This document shows positions 36,301 through 46,803 of a DNA stretch of 64,000 nucleotides, one piece after another. A program made the position numbers and the translations under genes. This DNA comes from Dolomedes plantarius (taxonomy: Eukaryota; Arthropoda; Arachnida; Araneae; Dolomedidae): positions 3,073,308 through 3,137,307 of the forward strand of contig OU015495.1 of NCBI GenBank assembly GCA_907164885.2. Direction: 5' to 3'. The notes under the pieces are model-generated. The model did no database searches and was not told the DNA's origin. It worked only from the letters and a program-made list of their open reading frames with translations. The stretch's first letter is position 1; each line of letters starts with the position of its first letter.

Positions 36301-39300
36301 ACATAAACAATTTTTTAACACAAAAAAGAACTTAAGTTTCCGAAAAAATTCCATGATATAGGAATAAAACAACCAATATAATTACCTGGAAGTTTGAAAG
36401 TAAGTTTGCATTCATTTCCAACATCTCTTACAGGGGCAGATTCTCTCTGCTTCTTGATGAATTCTCTCTGGGTGTTGGAGCCTTCACCCAAGACTTTCAC
36501 AGTGAAAGGACTTCCTAAAAAGTTCAACGAGTTCTCATATATAATGACAGGTACTAAATTAACTACCAAATCAATTAAAGGAAAATATGAATTTAAGACA
36601 AAATAGTTACACTTGATATAACTTACCTGGAACATGGTGATCAGCAAATTTTAAATTGACAATATAGTAACCTGGTTCTGTTGGTTTATAGCTAACTGTT
36701 AAAGTTCCATCTTCATTATCTTTGCATTGTATATCAGCTTTGCTGGGTCCTTCTACTGAAAGGCTGAGACCACCAAATCCTAAGAAAAAATATAAATAAA
36801 AGTTGACACTTATGCTTGCACAAAATAGCATATCTAATGCAGTAATAATCTGCTTTAGATAATAACATCTAAAGCAGAAGTAAATGTTCAATACCTTCAG
36901 GAGGTATATATAAATAAACATTTCCCCATTTCTTAATTTAATTTTTTGAATTGTAGAACTTTTTACACTGGGTACAATTTATAAGGGTATGTAACTGAAT
37001 AGAATTTCTTTAAAATATTTTGGAACGGCTGAAATATACTTCATGCATTTAATTTCAATGACTACATTTCTAAAACTATCATGTAAAACAGAAGTTTCAC
37101 TCTATTTAAACTTGCTAAATTTAATTTTGAAACATATCGCAATTTACAGTACAAGTATATATAATGAATCCACAATGAAAAAAAATTAATATTCTTCTCA
37201 GTTGAATTCAAAATTTTTAGAGAACAACAACAAAAAAAAATTTCTTCATAATTCTTATGAGTTGTTTATGCAGCCCTAACCCCCCCCCCCCTCTTTAGTG
37301 CAAAAAATTAAATACATTTAACTGAATACTATAATTCTTAACAAATTAGCTTCCTGTTAATTTTCCTTATATGCTAAAACATGATTGACACAATGAGACA
37401 CGTCTTCACCATTACATACATAATTATCAGACTTATATTCAGCTTTCTTCATGACTTATCCTTTAAAAATTAGATGACTTGATCTATTAATTCAATAACA
37501 GCAACTTATACAATATAAATAATTCAACACAAAATAAGAAATTAAAATACATAAAGAAGGCATAGACAGCCAAGTGAAATTAACAGAAAATTACACTGGC
37601 ATTGAATAATTTTAAACTTTTCAATAAAAGATTGCACAGTTGCAACAAATCCTCATGCTGAAAAACAGACAATAATAGCTAGTAAAATGTAAATAATTCA
37701 ACAGAGAAAGCTAATATAGAACAGGAAGAAGTCAATGACAGTCAAACAAAATAAACAGAAATCCTGCCCTATGGAGTTAAACACACCATAAATGCAAGAT
37801 TCTGTAGCAGTATAAAAACTAAACCACATCATTGACTATCTGTTTCCATGGGGATCTCTGGACCTTGGGATGTCTTTTGGCTAGACCTGCAACCTATTCA
37901 AAATGTTCCCCCTTGAGATAACTGATTCGGTTAGGCCTCCTGATGAAGAGACCGGTCGGCTGCTTCGTTATATGGTTGACTTTTTATACAGAATCTTGCA
38001 TTTATGGTGTGTTTAGTTCTAAGTGCAGGATTTCTGTTTATTTTGTTTGACTGTCACTCCATTCTTCCTGTTATATAATAAATTTCTCTGTTGAATTATT
38101 TATATTTTACTAGTTATAATTCAATAACAGCATTAACTTGTTTTAGATATATACATATATGGATGATAAATATGCATATAAGGCCACCCACATGGTACAG
38201 TGGTTAGCATCATGAGTGGGCTTGATTTCAAATCCTGAATAAGGCTTTGTGATTACAGTGTTGTCCCCTCATAGGGAACAATGTTGGCTGAACTAAATGG
38301 TGCTCCCATAATAAAGTAGCCAGCAAGACATAACAGAAATGGTAAATAACAGAAGGCAAATATTTCATGACAAGTGCTTCTGTATTTAGAAAGAAAAAAA
38401 AATTGCATACAAAAGTTTTGCAACACAATTTTGATTATATGTAGTTAGTTTATAGATGTACCTGTAAGTAATATAAAAAATGGAAACACTGAGCTATTGA
38501 GTCATGTTACTAGTAGTTGAAGGTCTGAGTCTATGAAGCCCAAATCATGGATGCCAGTGAAATGAAAATAAACTGATATTTTTGACAATAAGCCTACAAA
38601 TGTAAAGGGAAGGCAATGCTGTTTATTAAATGCCAGAATAGAATAAGAGAAGATTTTAAACATTGTGTAATAGTTGATGTGAGGCTATTAGGTGTATCTG
38701 AGACAAGAACCATTGAAACTGAACATCGTAAGTACTCTATGTCTGCAAAATACAAAAGTTAACAGAATTACTTGCAACAAAAAAAGGGACAGTCATGTAT
38801 CAGTGTGTAGTACCTAAACAAAAAATTGGCAGAATACTTTGGTAAATGTGAGAAAATTTCAACACAGTTCAATATGGCATTCTTTTCATTAAAAACTTTA
38901 CTACGGATTACGTAGAATTGGTATCACAATCAGGCTTTCTGAGAAAAATATTTAATCCTCCTCATGAATATCACTGGCCTATAGATCAAAAGCAGGGGAC
39001 TACGTAATAATAGAGGGATGTCATATGGTCCATGTTTTCTTTTTGAATAAACAACAGCAGCTACATTTCAAAAGATAAGGCATCTATTAATTCATGAAAT
39101 ATAGTCACTCAAATTCACAAACATTATGGGTTTGCCATAGCCACAATCCCATTACCCCCCCCCCCCCCCCCCCCCCAATTTCCCTGACCATGGTTCACAC
39201 CTCAAAGGAGAAGGGTTCCATAATTCTTCGGTCGTGCAAATTATGCCCCATACACTCCATACAAAATTTCCATTTCCTAGATTTGGTTTCTGAGTAAATA

Positions 39301-42300
39301 TCCTGGTTTCATGGGAGCAAAAAATTTGATTTGTTCCATGAGGTTGAACTTTATAGTTTCCAAAATAAAATCTCATTTTTTTAAACCTATGATTCTGTTT
39401 TTTTTTTTTTAATTATTATACTTTACTTTTATGGAATGAGAGACATTTCTCTCACACATACAAAAATAAAAAAGACAAAAATAATTTGTTATAATACAAT
39501 TTTCCATGTTCATTGAGCAATTTGTAATATTATGCAGCAGTTATATTGATTTTTTATTCTATTAAATATACAAGAAACTTCAAAGTTTTTTTGTTCTTGT
39601 TTTTCAAATGAAAGGATGTTAAATGCTGAATTATCTTTACCTGCTTCTTTAGTATCAATGACAAATTCATTTGCTGTATGAGTCTTGCCTTCTTTCAAAG
39701 CTGCTCCACTGACTTTAACTTTAGAAGAATCTCCAATTTCTCTGTCTAAAACATTGATCTTAAATGGGCTACCCTGAATGTGATTTCCAGTACGTTTTAC
39801 ATTTACTAAGTGCTCACCAGCTTCCCTTGGAGTGAAAGAAATACCTGTGTAAATAGTAAAATTAAGGTTATAAATATGAAATATTGACAAATTAATAAAT
39901 AAACTCACATAGGCACTCTTAAACACAGTAAAACAATACAATTTACATGAAAAAATGATGGAAACTAGAAATTTATGTTGTGAAAATAATGCAACAAATT
40001 AAATGTAATGCCTTTTTATTTGATTAATTATCTTTATGTTTAATTTTTTTGAAGTAAGAAGAAAAATTCAAAAGAGGCTAACAAGAATTAAATAAAATAA
40101 AATCTTATAATATGAAGAGAGAAAACAAACTGCATTTAAGATTTAAATATTATATTGTAATTTTCCCAAAGTAGCTGATTAAATGAACAGAGAGAAAATG
40201 CTATACCTAAGTGTCCGTTAGGCAAAGTTTTTAAGAAACATGGCTCTTCTAATCCTGAAGGAGAAACTATACTGGCATTAAGGTTTTTAGTGTCCTTCTC
40301 TTGGATTTTGAGAGAAACTTCACTTGAATGTCCTACTGAGATTTGATTCCTTTTGCGTCCTTCTCCTACAAATAAATAAATAAAAGATGATTAGAGTAGT
40401 ATTTTCATGATATGATGTGACTAAATTCAATCTAAAATTCTTTCCACACAAAGAGTTATTAAAAGATATTTAACAAACAATTTTTTATATGGTAGACTAT
40501 ATTTTGAGCTAAAACACAATCAGAATGTTCAGACTATTTTAAGATTTTGCATAATGAACAAGCAAAAGGTATCATTCCATTGATAAAATCATGCACAAAC
40601 ACAATTTATTAATGTTAAGAATACTAAATTTGTATAAAAATGTACTTGTGCATTTTAATATAGTACAAAAATTAAAGTATTTTATTCAATTGTATCAGAA
40701 AGTACTTTTAATAGCTGTTTATTCCTAAACAATAAAATCTAATATCCATGAGTAAGGTTCAAGTGAACCCAATTAATCATAAGCCACACACATAGACTAT
40801 CAGTGTCTTTTTTCCCCCCCCCCCCCCCCTACGAGCAAAGTTTTCATACATTGACATCATTTTAATACATTTTTCATTTTTACATGAAATTTAAAGCAAA
40901 TATAACCAATGGAGATAAAAAGCTGACTTTTGTTCTCCAAGAAATGCTTTATTAAACTAAAGAGAGGTTTCTTGAAGACATTAAGAAAATAGATTTCGTA
41001 TAACTTAAAATTTTTTTAGATAGCTAAAGTCATTAAATGTTAATTTCCTTGGAGAAAAATTACAAATGATTTCACATCATCTTTTAATAAACATAAATAT
41101 AACATAACTTCTGATCATTCACAAACCCACAAAATAATTTTACCTAATACCTATCCAGCATAATTTCCATCTGACATAATTCTAATTTATGATCTAATAG
41201 ATAAAAATTCTGAACAAAATCAAACCTGTAATTTTTGCAGTAAAAGGACTGCCTTTGATGTCTTTTCCAGCAAACTTTACAATAATTTTGTATTCACCAG
41301 GAGCTGCAGGCAAATAATTTACTGCTACAGTACCATCTTTATTGTCATGGCAGTTGATTTCAGCCTTAGATGGACCCTCAACAGCCACAGCCAAGCCTCC
41401 TAAATTGAAAAAAAATCATGAAATACAATAGGCTTTAGATATAGAAGACTGAATTCAATAAAGTGAGCTTCAATAAAAATGCAATATTGCACAAATGCTT
41501 GAAAAGAAAAAAAAATAGGTCAAACTATAATTTTAAATTGCATAATATTTTACAAAATGAAAATATTGGATATTTAATTGCATAAAGCTACTTTACTGTT
41601 GATAAATACAATATAAAAAAGTTTTAGATGAATAATATATTCACAAACAACTCTTTTCACATCATAAATTTCTATAAATTGTTGCAATGAAAGAATATAC
41701 ATCTTTCTTCTTTGTAATGAATGTCTGTCTTCTTTCCCATCCTTGTAAACCAGAATGCTGGAAAACCTCTCAAGAGATATGTCATGAGACTACTGAGAAT
41801 GGGATACTGATGTTGTTGTTGCGTAGAAATTAAGAGTGATAAATTAAGAGTACTATAGGTGGTTTTTTTTTTCTTGTGGCATGATGTTTATTTTGTGTTC
41901 CAACATGTTTGAGTCTTAGAACTTTTTCATGAGAGTAAAATCCCAAGAGGTTTTTGACCTTTAAAAAAGCCGTAAATGAATGAAAGATTATGCATATGAA
42001 GATATATAATTTTGCACACACTACTACTGATGAACCTAACAATGTATATTATACTGCATTACATCTTCAGTACTTTCCATCACATGACAAATAGAAGGGT
42101 GCTTAATCACGTTTTTAAAAAGGCAACCACAAGAAGAGGGAATGATAGTAGTTTCAGAAGTCAAAAAATGATTGAGATTGTAGTCATAAGAGTATGGTAC
42201 AATTGTAATTTTAGTTTCTATTTTAGGAGTACTAATTATATCAAAATGCATTTTCCAAATATCCTTGAATACAGGTATAAAGGGTCTAAATATATCAGTT

Positions 42301-45300
42301 TTTTTTTCTCGAATTTAACCTTTGAAAAAAATGTGTGTTAGAAATAAAAGAAAAAAAATATGGATACTGAGAGAAGAAAATTGTTTCATCATATTATACT
42401 CAATTATAATTTTTTTGTCTTTAAATACTTATGTATTTCTATTACACATGGAGAAATAAACAACTAAATACCACAAATTTATTTAATTATACAAGATAAG
42501 ACAAGAAAAACATTTCAAGTAATGAAAATATATTTGGGTTACTTCAATCGAGAAAACAAATTAAGGATGTTTTAAAAGTTCTCTTAAAAACAAACTGGGA
42601 TTATACTTAAATAATTTAAAAGATTTGTTCAAAATTTAACATTTTTATAATTTAAAAAAAAATAACAGCTCTGTACGACTTTCCAAAACATTTCCAGTGG
42701 AGCACTGAGAAGGGGGTTTTGGGGATTGAAATCTTCCCTACCAGAAAAACTCTACACTGTTTTTATGTATTTCATAAAACATCAAGTTATACAGAAAACA
42801 AAATACACCAATAACTAATTTCTAAATGAAAATGCCAAAATATATTAAAACTTGATATCAAAATACATGTAATCAACTTTACCTGCACCAGCTTCTTTAG
42901 TGTAAATTGTAAAGTTTGCAGGTTCTCCAGCAATACCACGGGCTAAACCAGGGCCATGTGCTGTAACATAACCACTTGAGATGGAATCCACAAAAATTTT
43001 GAAAGGACTTCCTATATTAAATTGATTATTTTAATGAAAGAAAATTTGTACAAAAATAGAACTATTCACACACACATTTTTACTTAAGTTTTAGAGAATT
43101 TATAAAAATAAGTTAACATTGACAAACTGGACACCAAAGTTTTTCAATATATGGCACAACGATCTTCAAACAAAGGTATCTGCATCAGTTTAGTAAAACT
43201 AAAAACTTATGTATTGAAGAGAGAGCAATATATTTATGATATATTCCATATTCTAATACCCAAAAGAGTAAATTCAAAATTGGGGTAAATCATACTCTGT
43301 TACGAAATGTAACTAGTGCAAAGAAAAAAAAAATATTGACAGTTATTTGTAAATGTTTTTTGAATTAAAGTAGAACTATAACACTATTTATTTTTAGTAT
43401 CCTTAAAATTTACAAAAACACCACTATAAATTTTTCTATTAACAGAAATTCAGCCTTTCATCCTTTTACCTCCAGGATTATTTCTAAATTTTTTTACAAC
43501 AGGCTTTTTCACAATATTCATTCTTTACATTAAAATACATTCTTTATAGTAATTATATTAAACTATACCTGGTATATGTTCTTGATTAAATTTGACATGC
43601 AGTTCATGAAGACCTTCCTCTCGTGGGTCATATTTAATAGAAATAGTGCCATCCTGATTATCTATCACCTCTGGCTTGTCATACTTTCCTGATGGCATTT
43701 TGACTTCAGCTACAAGAAAGATGAGCCATTTAATATTTATCAAGTAAAGGTTCACATTTCACAATTATATCCATTATTCTATAAAATAAAAATTTTCAAT
43801 CCTTCCAATAGCTGAAATTTAATAGAGTTAGAATAAACTAAATTTATTAACTAAGATAATAAGAAAAGAAAGAAAAATTGCATTTTGCTTAGTAGTAATA
43901 ATGTCCTCAAATCATGCATCATATTAAAGAAATTCTGTGTTTTTTTTCATTAGGTTGATAAAAGAAAAAAAAATAAGCAATCTCATACTGTGCAAATATA
44001 TTACCTCTAGATTTAACACTTTATGTCAACAACGATAGGCGTGTTAAACACAATCATTTCTCACAAAAGATAAATCTGAGCTAAATTTAAACCACGTATG
44101 ATTGTAGAGAGACAAAGAGAAACAGAACCCTCTTTCCTGTATGTGTTTTAGCAACTTATGTTAACAGTTAAGAGAAAATAACATTACGGACACCATTATT
44201 TTTTTTTAATTATTTATATTTGAATTTTTTCTTACTCATTTACTATTTCAATAAAAAGTCAATATTAATATTCATTTATCACAAATCAAGTTATAGTTTC
44301 CTGATGAATATCCTTAATTGAAGAATTAATTTTCTGAGAGAAATAAGGCAGAAAAATTTTGATAATTAAAAAAAAACTATTTTAAATAGATACATTTTGT
44401 ACTGCATATTTAAGTTTAAGAGTATTTTGATATTAATATAACTTTGTTCACAGATCTTAGACAATAAGATACAGAGACAAATGTTCACTTCCTTTATTCA
44501 ATAGATGAGATATATAAAATTTTAATTTAAATGATAGACTGTAATGAAGTTCATCAGAAGTTAAACACATTAAAAATGTGTCATTCTATAATTAAATCCA
44601 TAGTAATAAGTAATTTCAATATATTAAATAAAATTTTCATTCTATTTACAAAAAACATTTCATGAAATTTTTATTTCATTTCATATATTTTCTAAATTTT
44701 TGACATTATTTAAGACTTTATTGTCATTTGTCAAGCCATGAAAAGAAATCACATTAATTCTTTTAACAGATTTAAAATATTTATGTAATAGATGAAGGGC
44801 TTAAAAAGGTAATTCCCATGTTAGACCAGGATTATCCGAAAACAAAAGTTTTGATAAAAATTAAAGTTTTGTATCAACACATTTATTGATTATAAAATGT
44901 TTTTCTTTGACTGAATTGCATAACACTGTATAATATAAAAAAGAAGTAGCAACAAGAGTAAAATAAACTTTATAAATGATATACCAAATATTAGTATCAT
45001 TATTAAAGACAAATATTTACACCTGTGTTAAAAGTTCGATTTTGACAATATTGACTTTGAAGATTTCCTTCTTTTGAAACTTTAATTGAAAATGATTAAG
45101 CATTAGCACAACAATTCCCCTTCTTAGTCTCTACTTTAAGGCCATGATTCAATAACTATTCAAAAGAAACAATAGAAATCAAAATTTTAAATATTTCTGA
45201 AATTACCTGTAATTCGCCCTTGACTAGCAGGTGGGATTACAATGCTATGTAACTCTACACTTCTGAACTGAGTAGTTTTTGACTGAGTAGTAGTAGTATG

Positions 45301-45345
45301 AGTTCGAGTTCGCACAGACTTCCTCTCAACTTGTTCGGTGACAGC
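25931..45345 (-). CDS. filamin (cheerio-type), hinge 1 to C-terminus, 15 exons
   Basis: Filamin crosslinks actin filaments and links membrane receptors to the cytoskeleton. It dimerises through its last immunoglobulin-like repeat, while the middle and late repeats bind integrins and signalling proteins. The exons join in frame to about 883 residues. They comprise a Ser/Thr/Arg-rich hinge-1 segment, nine filamin repeats corresponding by order and content to human repeats 16-24, and a ~55-residue hinge 2 before the last repeat. Diagnostic motifs recur: VEGPSKA (three times here) plus IDGPSKV, AGGPGL/AHGPGL, EAGAG, and HIPGSPF variants. It ends GSPFKVEVS and a TAA stop. Every internal intron has GT-AG ends and falls in phase 1, usually inside a Gly codon. 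The N-terminal actin-binding domain and repeats 1-15 are absent, so either they lie outside the window or this locus end serves a short isoform. Introns carry many transposons, but the coding exons are intact. Confidence 0.97.
26224..26612. mobile_element. 389-bp hAT MITE in the last filamin intron
   Basis: The ends are cagtggttcccaaccgg and ggttgggaaccactg, with a perfect 8-bp duplication ctttaaat at 26216-26223 and 26613-26620. Sister copy of 6068-6432. Confidence 0.92.
26621..27777. other. intronic AT-rich DNA
   Basis: Nothing recognisable. Open frames at 27284-27659 lack family features. Confidence 0.4.
27791..27939 (+). mobile_element. tRNA-type SINE in a filamin intron
   Basis: A box-B-like gggttcaagtccccc lies near 27815, and the copy ends in a CAAAC-type simple tail. 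A perfect 13-bp target duplication, tctattccagatg, flanks it at 27778-27790 and 27940-27952, a retroposition signature. Confidence 0.8.
28348..28545 (-). CDS. filamin exon: hinge 2 and start of repeat 24
   Basis: 198 bp. It includes a polar, basic linker ([15 protein letters not shown]) before [17 protein letters not shown], the first strands of the last repeat. Donor gtgagta. Confidence 0.93.
28546..29413. other. filamin intron, no recognisable content
   Basis: AT-rich; the open frames at 28577-28872 show no family features. Confidence 0.5.
29414..29629 (-). CDS. filamin exon: repeat 23
   Basis: 216 bp. It carries [22 protein letters not shown] and CGSPFKV. Donor gtgcgt, acceptor tctag. 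Confidence 0.95.
29743..30291 (+). mobile_element. non-autonomous Helitron-like element
   Basis: It begins TCTATATAAATAAAA immediately after an A and ends CTAG (30288-30291) immediately before a T, the A/T target of Helitrons. A short GC hairpin (agctgggtgaagcccggct) lies directly before the CTAG. 549 bp, no coding capacity. Confidence 0.75.
30430..31875 (-). pseudogene. 5'-truncated non-LTR retrotransposon (LINE), RT tail plus RNase H
   Basis: Read on the minus strand, 31875-31501 encodes the C-terminal side of a LINE reverse transcriptase ([31 protein letters not shown]). 31491-31030 encodes an RNase H domain: [15 protein letters not shown], then [12 protein letters not shown], then [20 protein letters not shown]. 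After a MITE insertion, 30840-30470 gives the typical terminal zinc-like segment ([28 protein letters not shown]). An RNase H after RT points to the I/Jockey-related groups. The 5' truncation, a frame break near 31495 and the insertion make it dead. It lies inside a filamin intron in the same orientation as the gene. Confidence 0.9.
30848..31023. mobile_element. 176-bp hAT MITE inside the LINE
   Basis: The ends are cagggccgccgtc and gtcgccagccctg, with a perfect 8-bp duplication cttccaga at 30840-30847 and 31024-31031. It splits the LINE RNase H frame. Confidence 0.88.
31966..32136 (-). CDS. filamin exon: repeat 22 end / repeat 23 start
   Basis: 171 bp: [18 protein letters not shown], then [12 protein letters not shown] and [12 protein letters not shown]. 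Donor gtaagtc. Confidence 0.95.
32543..32788 (-). CDS. filamin exon: repeat 21 end / repeat 22 start
   Basis: 246 bp: [18 protein letters not shown], then [17 protein letters not shown] and TPSGTEDDC. Acceptor tttcag. Confidence 0.95.
33315..33370. repeat. (CA)n(TA)n microsatellite
   Basis: About 10 CA units followed by 15 TA units in a filamin intron. Confidence 0.95.
33804..34418 (-). mobile_element. non-autonomous Helitron-like element, inverted
   Basis: On the minus strand it starts TCTATATATATATAAAA after an A and ends ttcagCTAG before a T. The tail contains a gcgaagcacgg block, and the interior ctgaaattttgcatgg is shared with the fragment at 3745-4079. 615 bp, in a filamin intron. Confidence 0.75.
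34589..34726 (-). CDS. filamin exon: repeat 21 middle
   Basis: 138 bp: [20 protein letters not shown] and [17 protein letters not shown]. In vertebrate filamins repeat 21 is the main integrin-binding repeat; this exon carries much of its fold. Confidence 0.95.
35093..35359 (-). CDS. filamin exon: repeat 20 / repeat 21 start
   Basis: 267 bp: [46 protein letters not shown], and [13 protein letters not shown]. Donor gtaagtt. Confidence 0.95.
35360..36029. other. filamin intron, AT-rich, nothing recognised before the hairpins
   Basis: No coding or repeat signal seen. Confidence 0.5.
36030..36105. repeat. tandem pair of perfect hairpins with TTC loops
   Basis: Hairpin 1: 11-bp arms gtgtcacctgc / gcaggtgacac at 36030-36054. 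Hairpin 2: 16-bp arms gctttgcacaaactgc / gcagtttgtgcaaagc at 36071-36105. Both have the loop ttc in a gcttcgc context. Arms are perfect and strikingly GC-rich for this intron. Confidence 0.9.
36386..36514 (-). CDS. filamin exon: repeat 19/20 junction
   Basis: 129 bp: [19 protein letters not shown], a basic linker ([13 protein letters not shown]), then [11 protein letters not shown]. Confidence 0.93.
36627..36779 (-). CDS. filamin exon: repeat 19 middle
   Basis: 153 bp: [19 protein letters not shown] and [23 protein letters not shown]. Donor gtaagt. Confidence 0.95.
37680..38115. mobile_element. foldback element with ~140-bp inverted repeats
   Basis: The left arm (37680-37815) and right arm (37978-38115) are inverted copies with moderate divergence, sharing for instance acagtcaaacaaaataaac and accataaatgcaagattctg. 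A 15-bp direct repeat, aattcaataacagca, occurs at 37489-37503 and 38118-38132, so the mobile unit may extend left to about 37504. No coding capacity. Confidence 0.75.
38181..38345 (+). mobile_element. tRNA-derived SINE
   Basis: It has a box-A-like tggtacagtggttagca and a box-B-like gatttcaaatcc, ending in a body that includes ggtgctccca and gtagccagcaa. The latter body is shared with the copy at 52428-52720, which defines a family. Confidence 0.7.
38346..39640. other. filamin intron with a poly-C tract
   Basis: Contains an uninterrupted run of about 22 C at 39155-39176. No gene recognised. Confidence 0.5.
39641..39844 (-). CDS. filamin exon: repeat 18 end / repeat 19 start
   Basis: 204 bp: [26 protein letters not shown], then [15 protein letters not shown] and IDTKEAG. 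Confidence 0.95.
40207..40365 (-). CDS. filamin exon: repeat 18 first half
   Basis: 159 bp: [40 protein letters not shown]. Confidence 0.93.
41226..41399 (-). CDS. filamin exon: repeat 17 middle and end
   Basis: 174 bp: [47 protein letters not shown]. Confidence 0.95.
41400..42882. other. filamin intron
   Basis: AT-rich; no coding or repeat boundary recognised. Confidence 0.5.
42883..43011 (-). CDS. filamin exon: repeat 16 end / repeat 17 start
   Basis: 129 bp: [10 protein letters not shown], then [19 protein letters not shown] and YTKEAGAG. Confidence 0.95.
43569..43709 (-). CDS. filamin exon: short repeat 16
   Basis: 141 bp: [19 protein letters not shown] and [20 protein letters not shown]. 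As in vertebrates, this repeat is shortened at its N-terminal side. It holds the first in-frame Met of the visible coding sequence. Confidence 0.93.
43710..45206. other. filamin intron
   Basis: AT-rich; no coding or repeat boundary recognised. Confidence 0.5.
45207..45345 (-). CDS. filamin exon: hinge-1-like linker
   Basis: 139 bp, beginning in phase 0 and ending in phase 1. It encodes [20 protein letters not shown] and a Gln/Ser/Thr-rich stretch ending GRIT, with no immunoglobulin-like strands. It sits where vertebrate filamins place hinge 1. The acceptor is a good pyrimidine tract plus tttttag. This is the farthest upstream confident exon in the window. Confidence 0.85.
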
Positions 45346-45814
45346 CTAAAAATAAAATTTCAATAAACATCAGAACATCAGATCATAAAGGATAGTCAAA
45401 CAAAACGAAAAATAGGAGAGAGAGCACTAAGTATATACCACACCACTATGCTAGATTTATTATCATTACCTGTAAATTCGTTTTCACTGTAACAGAGCTA
45501 CTGTGCACAAAAAGGTAGCTTTACAGAGAACATGAATTGCCCCAGTATAATAGAGCATCAAATACTAAACTTATTATTATTATTATTGTAACTTTCTTTG
45601 GAATTAAAAAACGCAGACATCATCAATGGATTGTAACCTAATTCAGTCATAATTGACAACACTTTTCTTTTAACCATGTAATAAAGCAAAAGGTTAAAAA
45701 AAAACGATAAGGGGAAAAAAAAAGATTATACATGCTATTTTAAAGCAAAAAGTGAGGCTTGTTAAAATTTCTTATTAGAGTAAATCTACACCTTTCATAT
45801 TTTATTATCTCACT

Positions 45815-46541
45815 CAGTGGCGTAGCTAGGGGGGGGGGGGGGTACGGTCCGCACCGGGCGGCACACATTTTGGGGAGGCATATTTTTATTTAGTATTAGT
45901 TGTAAAAAACCACTTGTTCAATTCATAAGTTTACTATTCGATTTCTACGAATTATGAATTACTATATGATTTCGAATATTTTTCCTCATCGTCAAGTCAA
46001 TGTAGGGTTGAAAATATTATCTCTAAAAGTTTTGCTCGGATACAGACATCAATGGTGCCGACGTAGAGTAGAAGTTCTATGTACTACTCCGTGCTCGATG
46101 TTTATTGAATGCTTAGTACCACCGTTACCATGGTTAGAAGAGTAAATATATAAATATGTTTTGTTTACATACACATACGTGTACAATTTGTTTGTTTATC
46201 CAAAAGAAATGAAATTATTCATTTTTATTTATAAATATAAAAATATAAAATAAAACATATTTTATGGAATTTTTTTTATAAATTAGGTATATGTTTTGTC
46301 TCATAGGTGGGGAAACTGCGACCTCCGTAAGTTTTTTGTAGTCTTCATAAAAGTTGTATTTATAGGTATATCAACTTAAGCGGCCTCCTTTATTACTGCC
46401 TAATTTAAATATGGCATCCAATGGTAAAAAATTTCCCCACCTATAGTTTGTCTCAATTACAATTATTTGTGTTTATTAATTTATAAAAACCACCAATTGA
46501 TTGACTTAGAAAGGGCGGCAAAAGTTCTAGCTACGCCACTG
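45815..46541. mobile_element. 727-bp hAT MITE
   Basis: Perfect 15-bp ends cagtggcgtagctag / ctagctacgccactg, with a perfect 8-bp duplication atctcact at 45807-45814 and 46542-46549. It carries a smaller insertion at 46303-46446. Confidence 0.95.
46303..46446. mobile_element. 144-bp hAT-type MITE nested in the 45815 element
   Basis: The ends ataggtggggaaa / tttccccacctat are flanked by the 8-bp duplication tttgtctc at 46295-46302 and 46447-46454. Confidence 0.85.
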
Positions 46542-46720
46542 ATCTCACTATTAAACGTAAATCTATATTTTATAGAGCTGGCACTCCTTAACAGGAAATT
46601 TTTACTTTTTTTCTTCGCCTTCTGAAATGCAACCTAATCATTGCATTTGGTTATAACTAATCCTCTGATAGAGGGAAACATAGGAATGAAATTTGCGAAA
46701 GTTCTATGCCCAACGGGTTA

Positions 46721-46723
<3 letters not shown>

Positions 46724-46801
<78 letters not shown>
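46724..46801. repeat. (TA)n microsatellite, ~39 units
   Basis: Uninterrupted TA run. Confidence 0.97.
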
Positions 46802-46803
<2 letters not shown>

